Shown: in pieces, positions 6,772 to 13,124 of the stretch
How the letters are laid out: the number at the start of each line of letters is the position of its first letter
Numbering within the stretch: position 1 is the stretch's first letter
From: JBGOUV01 sp041477815
GTDB taxonomy: Bacteria; Acidobacteriota; Terriglobia; Bryobacterales; JACQDG01
NCBI GenBank assembly: GCA_041477815.1
Contig: JBGOUV010000134.1
Span: 1 to 15,712 of the forward strand
DNA length: 15,712 bases
Direction: 5' to 3'
Notes under the pieces: model-generated
Told to the model about the DNA's origin: nothing
Database searches by the model: none
Seen by the model: only the letters and a program-made list of their open reading frames with translations
Made by a program: the position numbers and the translations under genes

Positions 6772-7868
6772 GCAACAAGCTGATCCTGTGGATGGGCGCG
6801 GCGCTAACCTTGGTCTTCCTGACCCTGGAGCTCGCCCACACCCGCCTCACCCGCCGCACCCTCGAACAGGACGCCGTCTCCCGCGCCGAGGGCATGGCCG
6901 ACGTCATCCAGCGCTCCACCCGCTATTCCATGCTCCGCAACTCCCGCGACGACGTTTACCAGATCATCCGCTCCATCGGCGCCCAGCCCGTCGTCCGTCG
7001 TATTCGTATCTACAACAAGGCCGGCCAGATCAATTACTCCACCACCGATCCCGAGCTGAACACCCAGGTCGACCTCCGCGCCGAAGCCTGTTGGGGGTGC
7101 CACGCCACCTCGCAGCCGCTCGAAAGGCTCCCGCGCCCCGACCGCGCCCGCATCTACCGCCTCGCCGGCGAGCGGGTGGTCGGCGTCATCCGCCCCATCG
7201 AGAACGAGACCGCCTGCTCGCAGGCTTCCTGCCACGCCCATCCTCCTTCGCAGCGCGTCCTCGGCGTCCTCGACGTGGTGGTGTCGCTCGAACCGGCCGA
7301 GCAGGCCATCCGCGACCACGAGCGCCGTATCGCCGTCCTCACCCTCCTGGGCGGAACCTCGCTGCTCGTTCTGCTCAGCGCCCTGGTAGTACACCTGGTC
7401 CGCCGCCCCGTCCAGCGCCTCATCCACGGCGCCAACCAGCTTGCCCAGGGGAACCTCCACCACCGCCTGGACCTCGCCCGCACCGACGAGATCGGACGCC
7501 TCGGCGCCGCCTTCGATCACATGGCTTCCCAACTCGAACACTCCCGCGATGAGATCGAGCTCCGCGTTCAGGAAAAAACCGCCGAGCTCCAGAGCACCCA
7601 GGAACGCCTGATCCACTCGGAAAAGCTCGCCTCTCTCGGACAGATGGCCGCCGCCGTCGCGCACGAGATCAACAACCCGCTGGCCGGCATCCTCACCTAC
7701 GCCAAGCTGGCCGATCGTCAAGTGCCCGCCAACGGCGAACTTCATTCCTGGCTCGACATCATCCAGCGCGAGAGCAAGCGTTGCGGCCAGATCGCCGGCA
7801 ACCTGCTCACCTTCTCGCGCAACCGTCCTGTGGAGATGGCGCCGGCCCGCGCCGAGGCCATCTTCTAG
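6759..7868 (+). CDS. c-heme sensor histidine kinase, N-terminal part, ending at an in-frame TAG
   Basis: This part encodes 369 residues. In order it holds a membrane segment (about 8-27); an extracytoplasmic sensor (28-190) with the heme motifs CWGCH (111-115) and CSQASCH (153-159, a CX4CH variant); a second membrane segment (191-214); a HAMP domain (214-262); a coiled coil; and a HisKA domain with EKLASLGQMAAAVAHEINNPL (phospho-acceptor His302). The frame is then stopped by TAG at 7866-7868, yet the same frame carries on with the rest of the kinase to 8291. Two covalent hemes in the sensor would let it read redox state, oxygen or a ligand such as nitric oxide outside the cytoplasm. Its partner is the NtrC-type regulator downstream. 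Without the ATPase domain this fragment cannot autophosphorylate, so the gene is either mutated, wrongly sequenced at one base, or read through. Confidence 0.9.
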   Translation: MRSLSNKLILWMGAALTLVFLTLELAHTRLTRRTLEQDAVSRAEGMADVIQRSTRYSMLRNSRDDVYQIIRSIGAQPVVRRIRIYNKAGQINYSTTDPELNTQVDLRAEACWGCHATSQPLERLPRPDRARIYRLAGERVVGVIRPIENETACSQASCHAHPPSQRVLGVLDVVVSLEPAEQAIRDHERRIAVLTLLGGTSLLVLLSALVVHLVRRPVQRLIHGANQLAQGNLHHRLDLARTDEIGRLGAAFDHMASQLEHSRDEIELRVQEKTAELQSTQERLIHSEKLASLGQMAAAVAHEINNPLAGILTYAKLADRQVPANGELHSWLDIIQRESKRCGQIAGNLLTFSRNRPVEMAPARAEAIF

Positions 7869-8291
7869 CGCGCCCTGGCCGTAGTCCGGCACCAGCTCGA
7901 CCTCCACCAAATCCAACTCGAAACCGACCTCGCCCCCCACCTCCCCGACCTCTACTGCGACGCCTCCCAGATCGAGCAGGTCCTGGTGGTCCTGGTGATG
8001 AACGCCGTCGAGGCTATGCCCCAGGGCGGTCCACTGCGCCTCACCGCCTCGCAACCCGACCCCGGCCACCTCGACCTGGCTGTCTCCAACAACGGCCCCC
8101 CCATCCCCCCGGACATCCTGCCCCACATCTTCGAGCCTTTCTTCACCACTAAGACCCAGTCCAGCGGAGCCGGTCTCGGCCTCGCCGTCGCCTACGGCAT
8201 CGTCCGCCGCCACGGGGGCGAGATTCTGGTCGAGACCGGCCCCGAAACCACCTTCCGCATCCGCCTCCCCCTCTCCCGGAGCACCCCATGA
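7869..8291 (+). pseudogene. HATPase_c part of the same histidine kinase, downstream of the in-frame TAG
   Basis: The frame is the same as the preceding part and stays open for 140 codons, beginning RALAVVRHQLDLHQIQLETDL, the normal linker between HisKA and the ATPase. It has the N box (MNAVEAMPQGG), F box (FEPFFTTK) and G2 box (GAGLGLAV). In the G1 box the usual DNGPG reads NNGPP, losing the adenine-binding Asp. No likely start codon lies between the TAG and the N-box helix; the first GTG is at 7986 and would cut into the domain. Separate translation as a working ATPase is therefore unlikely. Apart from the one stop codon the sequence shows no decay, which points to a recent mutation or a base error. 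Its stop overlaps the regulator start (ATGA). Confidence 0.85.
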
Positions 8292-9655
8292 ACCCCGACA
8301 AGCCCTCCCTCCTCGTAGTCGATGACGAACAGGTTGTCCGCGAATCCCTCACCCGCTGGTTTACCGAAGAGGGCTACCACGTCCACTGCGCCCCCAGCGC
8401 CGCGGACGCGTTGCGCTGCCTCGCCGAGCGGCATTTCGATCTGCTCCTGGTCGACATCCGGATGCCCGGCATGGACGGCATCGAGCTGCAGCGCCGCCTC
8501 CACGAGCAGGACTCCGACACCGCCGTCATCGTCATGACCGGTTACGCCTCGGTCGATACCGCCGTCACCGCCATGAAGCAGGGCGCTTTCGACTACGTGA
8601 CCAAGCCCTTCGACCCCGACGAATTCTCCACCGTAGTCAAGAAGGCCCTCGAACACCAGCATCTCCAGCGGGAAAACCGCGCCCTCCGCGAGGCCCTCGA
8701 AACCACCACCGAGGACATCGAGCTGATCGGACGCAGCGCCCCCATCGAGCACGTTCGCGAGCTGATCCGCACCGTCGCCCCCACCGACGCCACAGTTCTG
8801 ATCGAAGGCGAAAGCGGCACTGGCAAGGAGCTGGTGGCTCGCGCCCTCCACCGCTGCTCCGGCCGCCGGCTGCTCCCCATGGTCGTGGTCCACTGCGGCG
8901 CCATCACCGAGACCCTCATCGAGAGCGAGCTGTTCGGTCACGAAAAAGGCGCCTTCACGGGCGCGCAGTACCGCAAGAAGGGCAAGTTCGAGGCGGCCGC
9001 CGGGGGCACCGTATTCCTCGACGAGGTGGCCGATGTCAGCCTGAAGACCCAAACCGATCTGCTCCGCGTCCTCCAGGAACGCGAGGTAGTCCGTGTCGGC
9101 AGCACGACCGCCCTCCCGGTCGACTTCCGCTGCGTGGCCGCCACCAACAAGAATCTGGAGGCCCTGGTAAAAGAGGGAACCTTCCGCAGCGACCTGTTCT
9201 ACCGCCTGAATGTTTTCCGCATCACCATCCCCCCGCTGCGCGAGCGCCCCGAAGACATCCCCCTGCTCGCCTCCTGGTTCGTCCAGCGCTTCAGCGAACA
9301 GATGAACCGCCGCTTCGGCGGCCTCGACGCCGACGCCCTCCAGCTCCTCTGCCGCCACCACTGGCCCGGCAACGTCCGCGAGCTGGAAAATGCGGTCGAG
9401 CGCGCCATGGTGGTCGGCCGCGAGCCCTACCTCCACGCCCCCGACTTCGCCGTCGGCGAGGCCCCCCCCGCCTCCCCCGCCGAACTCTCGCTGGAGGCCA
9501 TGGAGCGCCACCACATCCAGCACGTCCTCCACCAGTTCAACGGCAATCAGACCCAATCCGCAAAGGCCCTAGGCATAGACCGCGTGACCCTCTACCACAA
9601 GATCAAGCGCTACAGCCTGACCGTCCGTAGCGCGGGCGCCGATCCCCGTGCCTGA
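8288..9655 (+). CDS. NtrC-type sigma-54-dependent response regulator
   Basis: The protein is 455 residues and complete. The receiver domain (about 6-120) has the acidic pair Asp12-Asp13, phospho-acceptor Asp56 (DLLLVDIRMPGMDG), Thr84 and Lys106. The AAA+ domain (about 145-370) has Walker A GESGTGK (174-180), the sigma-54-contacting GAFTGA loop (221-226), Walker B FLDEV (243-247) and WPGNVRELENAVERA. A Fis-type helix-turn-helix follows (about 408-443, NQTQSAKALGIDRVTLYHKI). It activates transcription by sigma-54 RNA polymerase once phosphorylated, presumably by the heme kinase whose gene overlaps its start. A likely target is its own operon, where a weak sigma-54 element lies upstream of the GcvH-like gene. 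Its 3' end overlaps the archaemetzincin gene by eight bases. Confidence 0.96.
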   Translation: MNPDKPSLLVVDDEQVVRESLTRWFTEEGYHVHCAPSAADALRCLAERHFDLLLVDIRMPGMDGIELQRRLHEQDSDTAVIVMTGYASVDTAVTAMKQGAFDYVTKPFDPDEFSTVVKKALEHQHLQRENRALREALETTTEDIELIGRSAPIEHVRELIRTVAPTDATVLIEGESGTGKELVARALHRCSGRRLLPMVVVHCGAITETLIESELFGHEKGAFTGAQYRKKGKFEAAAGGTVFLDEVADVSLKTQTDLLRVLQEREVVRVGSTTALPVDFRCVAATNKNLEALVKEGTFRSDLFYRLNVFRITIPPLRERPEDIPLLASWFVQRFSEQMNRRFGGLDADALQLLCRHHWPGNVRELENAVERAMVVGREPYLHAPDFAVGEAPPASPAELSLEAMERHHIQHVLHQFNGNQTQSAKALGIDRVTLYHKIKRYSLTVRSAGADPRA

Positions 9656-10169
9656 CCTCCTCCTTACCCAACTAGGTCCCCTGCCTCCCGGCCTCCTGGA
9701 CCACCTGGCCCCCCAGGCCTTCCGAGCCTTCCACCTCCAACCCTCCCTCCACCACTCCCCACTAGATCCCGCCCCCGCCTACGACCCCTCCCGTAACCAA
9801 TACCTGGCCGCCACCCTCCTGGACGCCCTCGACCGCCTCCCCGCCCACCGTGTCCTGGGCGTGACCGCCGTGGACCTGTTCAACCCCATCCTGACGTTTG
9901 TCTTCGGAGAAGCCCACCTCCCCGGCCGCGCTGCGGTCTTCTCCATACACCGTCTCCATGAGGAGTTCTACGGCCTCCCCCCCAGCCCGGACCTGCTCCT
10001 CGCCCGCGCCGCGAAAGAAATGCTCCACGAGCTCGGCCACACCTTCGGCCTCACCCATTGTCCCGATTTCAGTTGTGTGATGAGCTCCGTCCACTCGGTG
10101 GAGGGCGTCGATCGCAAAAGCAATGGCCTGTGCCGCCGCTGCTCAGGCCTCTTGCAGGGCGAGCTGTGA
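9648..10169 (+). CDS. amzA: Archaemetzincin-family zinc metalloprotease
   Basis: The protein is 173 residues. It has the complete archaemetzincin signature: HELGHTFGLTH (127-137; zinc ligands His127, His131 and His137, with Glu128 catalytic), then Cys138, Cys143, Met145 of the Met-turn, and a CRRC pair at 162-165 that completes the second, four-cysteine zinc site of this family. The N-terminal half (DLLLTQLGPLP and the region around VLGVTAVDLFNP) also fits. Members are mainly archaeal, with scattered bacterial copies; substrates are poorly known. No signal peptide is seen, so it acts in the cytoplasm. The GTG start lies inside the end of the sigma-54 regulator gene, so it is probably translated with it and shares its regulation. 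The 3' end overlaps a minus-strand gene by 27 bases. Confidence 0.93.
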   Translation: MPDLLLTQLGPLPPGLLDHLAPQAFRAFHLQPSLHHSPLDPAPAYDPSRNQYLAATLLDALDRLPAHRVLGVTAVDLFNPILTFVFGEAHLPGRAAVFSIHRLHEEFYGLPPSPDLLLARAAKEMLHELGHTFGLTHCPDFSCVMSSVHSVEGVDRKSNGLCRRCSGLLQGEL

Positions 10170-10538
10170 CTGCCGGCGCCGCAGGGCGCCGCTCACGACG
10201 CGCTCCACTTCTTCCTCGTCCAGCGGCTTGGCCAGGACGTCGTATCCGCCCAGGTTCAGCACCTCCGCCCAGAGATGGTTGTCGGCGTCCCGCGAGGTCA
10301 CCACCAGCATCGGAGGCAAGCCCGCGCCGATCAGCTTCTCCCACATGGTCTTCCAGCAACCATCTTCCAAGCGCCGCTCGGCGATGACCACGGCCACCTC
10401 GTATCGTCCTATCAACTCCAAGGCTTCCTGCAGGGTCGTGGCCGACAGCATGGTCCAACTGGACTTGCCGAATACCCGCCCGACGAACGCATGATCTTCC
10501 TGGTGCGGGCTTACCAGCAGCAGTATGGTTTCGGACAT
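10143..10538 (-). CDS. Stand-alone receiver-like protein with Glu in place of phospho-Asp
   Basis: I chose the ATG at 10538 because the receiver fold begins there (SETILLLVSP); a longer in-frame form from 10694 would run back into the upstream gene. The product is 131 residues. The CheY-like pattern is clear: a hydrophobic first strand, VAVVIAERRLEDG (48-60), MLVVTS (77-82) and DVLAKPLDEEE (100-110), with conserved Thr81 and Lys104. The phospho-acceptor position holds Glu54 and the acidic pair is altered to SPHQED, so normal phosphorylation is unlikely. Glu at this site can mimic the phosphorylated state in other receivers. There is no output domain. It starts 25 bases after the amidohydrolase stop on the same strand, so the two may be cotranscribed. 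The C-terminus is a basic, Gln-rich tail. Function unknown. Confidence 0.82.
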   Translation of the reverse strand: MSETILLLVSPHQEDHAFVGRVFGKSSWTMLSATTLQEALELIGRYEVAVVIAERRLEDGCWKTMWEKLIGAGLPPMLVVTSRDADNHLWAEVLNLGGYDVLAKPLDEEEVERVVSGALRRRQSQLALQEA

Positions 10539-10563
10539 CAGTGGCTCTATCGGCCACTCCGAA

Positions 10564-11877
10564 TCATTCTTTAGGGGTATTCTTAGACCGAGGGATCGCC
10601 CGCGGGCGGCCAGCGCCTCTCGACCCATCCCAGTAGGGCTCTCCTTGGGGCTGGTACTTACCGAGCCGGTCCCAACGCTCGCGGGTGGTCCCATTCAGAT
10701 CGTACACCACGCGGCCGGAGGCCACGGTGAGCTCGCCGGTCAGGCGCTGGGCGCCGTCCATCCGGGCGCCCCAGGAGTCGACGAAGGCGAATTGGCCTTT
10801 CTCCACCCGCAGGACGGCGATATCCGCGAGAGCGCCGGCCGAGAGGTGGCCGAGCTGTTCGCGGTGAATGATACGCGCCGGGTTCCAGGTGGAGCGATAA
10901 ATGACGTCATCGAGCGGCATGCCCATGTTCAGGAACTTGGACATGACGTTGAGCTGGTCTTTCATGCCGGCGTTAATGCTGCCGGAGTGGACGTCGGTGG
11001 AGATGGAGTCGGGCGGGAATCCCTGTTGGACCGCCGGAACCGCCTGGCGGAATTCGAAGGCAGCGCCGCCGTGGCCCACGTCGAACAGCACGCCGCGCTT
11101 CCGCGCCTCGAACAAGTAAGGCAGCAGACGGCCTTTCTCGTCGAGCATGGGGACGGGGACGTAAAAGGCATGCGTGTAGATGTCGCCGGGGCGGAGCTTC
11201 TTCAACACCAGCTCCTGAAACGGGCGCTCCGGGCGGAACTCGCCGAAATCGATCATCACCGGAATGCCGGCGAGGGTGCCGGCTTCGACGCCGCGCTCTA
11301 CGGGGGTCCAGTCGGGTCCGCGATAATGGGCGACTTTGATGCCGACGATGGTGTCGCGGTTGGCGATCGCGAGGGCGGCCGCGGCCTTGGCGTCCATGCT
11401 GTTGACGTCTTGTTCGTGGTCGTCGCCGGGCATGCCGGCGCCGCCGATGTTCAGAAAGACCAGCACCCGGGTACGGGCGCGATCGATCACGGTCTTTTTG
11501 AACTGCGCGAAGTTGTGGCGGCCCGAGGAGCCGGCGTCGACCACCGTGGTGACTCCCACGCGCAGGGCGAAGTCATCGGGGAAGATGCTGGTGTGGCCGC
11601 CCGCGAGTCCGACTCCGTCCGAGCCGGCGAAGACGTGGGCATGCAGGTCGATCAGGCCGGGGGTGACGTAAAGCCCGGCGACAGATACGACCTGGCGTGC
11701 CTGTTTGGCCGGGATATCCTGGGCCACGGCCGCGATCAAGCCGTCGCGGATGGCCACGTCGCGCACGGCGCTGATCTTGTTCTTGGGGTCGATGACGTGG
11801 CCGCCCTTCAAGAGAAGGTCGTAGGTGGCTTGGGCGAATAGGGTGTTGGCGCACAACAGAAGAATGGGGAAACGCAT
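10564..11877 (-). CDS. Secreted amidohydrolase/deacetylase-type metallohydrolase
   Basis: The protein is 437 residues from the ATG at 11877, which opens a signal peptide (MRFPILLLCANTLFAQA, cut after residue 17). The amidohydrolase barrel follows, with metal ligands in the expected order: His79-x-His81 (GLIDLHAH), Lys181 (GIKVAHYRG, the likely carboxylated lysine), His236, His269 (FDVGHGG) and Asp295 (STDVHSG). The N- and C-terminal strands form the small beta domain of the family, ending in a typical DIAVLRVEKG and GRVVYDL. It resembles the EF_0837/AHA_3915 type, often called dihydroorotase-like or deacetylase, which commonly neighbours a SelA/DgaE-like PLP enzyme, as it does here in divergent orientation. 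It should hydrolyse an amide or N-acyl group of a small molecule in the periplasm; the substrate is unknown. Confidence 0.9.
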   Translation of the reverse strand: MRFPILLLCANTLFAQATYDLLLKGGHVIDPKNKISAVRDVAIRDGLIAAVAQDIPAKQARQVVSVAGLYVTPGLIDLHAHVFAGSDGVGLAGGHTSIFPDDFALRVGVTTVVDAGSSGRHNFAQFKKTVIDRARTRVLVFLNIGGAGMPGDDHEQDVNSMDAKAAAALAIANRDTIVGIKVAHYRGPDWTPVERGVEAGTLAGIPVMIDFGEFRPERPFQELVLKKLRPGDIYTHAFYVPVPMLDEKGRLLPYLFEARKRGVLFDVGHGGAAFEFRQAVPAVQQGFPPDSISTDVHSGSINAGMKDQLNVMSKFLNMGMPLDDVIYRSTWNPARIIHREQLGHLSAGALADIAVLRVEKGQFAFVDSWGARMDGAQRLTGELTVASGRVVYDLNGTTRERWDRLGKYQPQGEPYWDGSRGAGRPRAIPRSKNTPKE

Positions 11878-11883
11878 AGTAAG

Positions 11884-11889
11884 ATCATA
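11884..11889 (-). promoter_or_regulatory. -10-like element of the amidohydrolase gene, possible leaderless start
   Basis: On the minus strand this reads TATGAT, 5 of 6 to the -10 consensus, and ends six bases before the amidohydrolase ATG. Transcription would then begin at or next to the start codon. No Shine-Dalgarno sequence fits in this gap. It overlaps the plus-strand -10 by two bases. Confidence 0.45.
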
Positions 11890-11893
11890 TAAT
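11888..11893 (+). promoter_or_regulatory. -10 element (TATAAT) of the SelA-like gene, possible leaderless start
   Basis: This is a perfect TATAAT in otherwise very GC-rich DNA, ending seven bases before the ATG at 11901. An in-frame ATG at 11892 overlaps the hexamer itself and would lie upstream of the expected transcript start. The -35 region at 17 bases (TGGGGA, 11865-11870) is weak, 3 of 6. Confidence 0.5.
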
Positions 11894-11900
11894 GGATGCC

Positions 11901-13097
11901 ATGAAGACCACACGCCGCCATCTTCTCCAAAGCGCCGCTCTGGCACCCGCCGCCGTTGCGGCTGCCGCGGCCCCTGCCACCACAAACCTCACCGCTTCCT
12001 CGCCGTCCTCCCTGTATGCCGCCCTGGGTATCAAGCCGGTAGTCAATGGCGTCGGAGTGGTCACCGTCCTGGGCGGTTCGATCATGCCGCCGGAAGTAAT
12101 CCGCGCCATGGAGGAAGCCTCGCGCTACTTCATCCCGCTGCCGGACCTGCAGAAGAAAGTGGGCGCGCGCCTCGCGGAGTTGCTCCAGGCGCCCGCCGCG
12201 ATGGTCACCTGCGGCGCGGCCTCGGCCATCGCCGTAGGTACGGCCGCCTGCCTGTCGCAGGGCGATCCCGCCAAGCTCCGCCAGTTGCCGAATCGCGAGG
12301 GGATCCGTTTCGAGGTGATCCAGCAGAAATCGCATCGCTCCGGCTACGAGCACCAAATGGAGTTGTGCGGCGCCAAAATCGTCTCCGTGGAAACCCGTCA
12401 GGAGCTGGAAGCCGCCATCAACGACCGCACCGGAATGATGTTCTTCCTCAACAAAGGGGAGCCCGACGGCGCCATCAAGTCCGGCGAGTTCGTGAAGATC
12501 GGCAAAGCGCGCGGCGTGCCCACGATGAACGACGCCGCCTCCGACGCGACGCCCAAAGAGAACCTGTGGAAGTACACGAAGCTGGGGTTTGACCTGGTGA
12601 TCTTCTCCGGCGGCAAAGCCCTGCGCGGCCCGCAATCCAGCGGACTCCTGCTGGGACGCAAGGATCTCATCGAGGCCGCCCTGCCCGCCATGTCGCCCTT
12701 CGGCGGGATCGGCCGCGGCATGAAGGTCGGCAAGGAAGAGATGTGCGGTTTGCTGGCCGCGGTGGAACGATATTTGAAGGTGGATCATGAGGCGGAACTC
12801 CGGGAGCTGGAAGCGCGCGTGTCCTCGATTCGCGCGGCCCTCAAAGGCATTTCCGGCGTGCAGACGGATCGGCACGTGCCCGCCATCGCCAACGAGGTCC
12901 CTCACGTTACCGTCCAGTGGGACGAATCCGCCCGCAGACTATCCTCCCAACAGGTGAGCGAGAAGCTGCTGGCGGGAGATCCCCCGATCCACGTGCAGCG
13001 GCCGGGCCCAGGACAACTGCTGATCTCCGTGTGGATGATGCGCGGCGACGAACACAAGATCGTAGGCCGGCGCTTGCGAGAGATACTTTCGGCTTAG
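11901..13097 (+). CDS. Tat-exported SelA/DgaE-like PLP-dependent enzyme
   Basis: The protein is 398 residues from the ATG at 11901; an in-frame ATG at 11892 would add three residues but overlaps the -10 element. The N-terminus, KTTRRHLLQSAALAPAAVAA, is a twin-arginine signal, so the enzyme is exported folded with its cofactor. The rest is a fold-type I PLP protein of the SelA-like branch: NGVGVVTVLGGSIMPPEVI, TCGAASAIAVGTAA (cofactor phosphate region), a metal-independent aspartate in MNDAASD, and the PLP lysine in FSGGKALRGPQSSG (residue 239 counted from this start). This branch includes D-glucosaminate-6-phosphate ammonia lyase (DgaE) and is not involved in selenocysteine synthesis. With the divergent secreted amidohydrolase it probably forms a periplasmic route for an amino sugar or amino acid derivative. 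The export is unusual for this family; the reaction is inferred. Confidence 0.88.
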   Translation: MKTTRRHLLQSAALAPAAVAAAAAPATTNLTASSPSSLYAALGIKPVVNGVGVVTVLGGSIMPPEVIRAMEEASRYFIPLPDLQKKVGARLAELLQAPAAMVTCGAASAIAVGTAACLSQGDPAKLRQLPNREGIRFEVIQQKSHRSGYEHQMELCGAKIVSVETRQELEAAINDRTGMMFFLNKGEPDGAIKSGEFVKIGKARGVPTMNDAASDATPKENLWKYTKLGFDLVIFSGGKALRGPQSSGLLLGRKDLIEAALPAMSPFGGIGRGMKVGKEEMCGLLAAVERYLKVDHEAELRELEARVSSIRAALKGISGVQTDRHVPAIANEVPHVTVQWDESARRLSSQQVSEKLLAGDPPIHVQRPGPGQLLISVWMMRGDEHKIVGRRLREILSA

Positions 13098-13124
13098 CTG
13101 CACGGAGCCGCGACCGTAACAACC

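Noticed and set aside
6804..8213. Minus-strand open frame (469 codons) opposite the kinase, running through the TAG position
   Set aside because: Composition is an antisense shadow and it has no recognisable domain. It does not explain the TAG.
8192..9556. Minus-strand open frame (454 codons) opposite the NtrC-type gene
   Set aside because: Gly/Val/Ala-rich shadow with no motif; the plus-strand gene is complete and unambiguous.
10525..11841. Plus-strand open frame (438 codons) opposite the amidohydrolase
   Set aside because: Gly/Asp/Val-rich shadow; the minus strand has all metal ligands in order.
11808..12905. Minus-strand open frame opposite the SelA-like gene
   Set aside because: Antisense shadow; the plus strand carries a Tat signal and the PLP lysine region.
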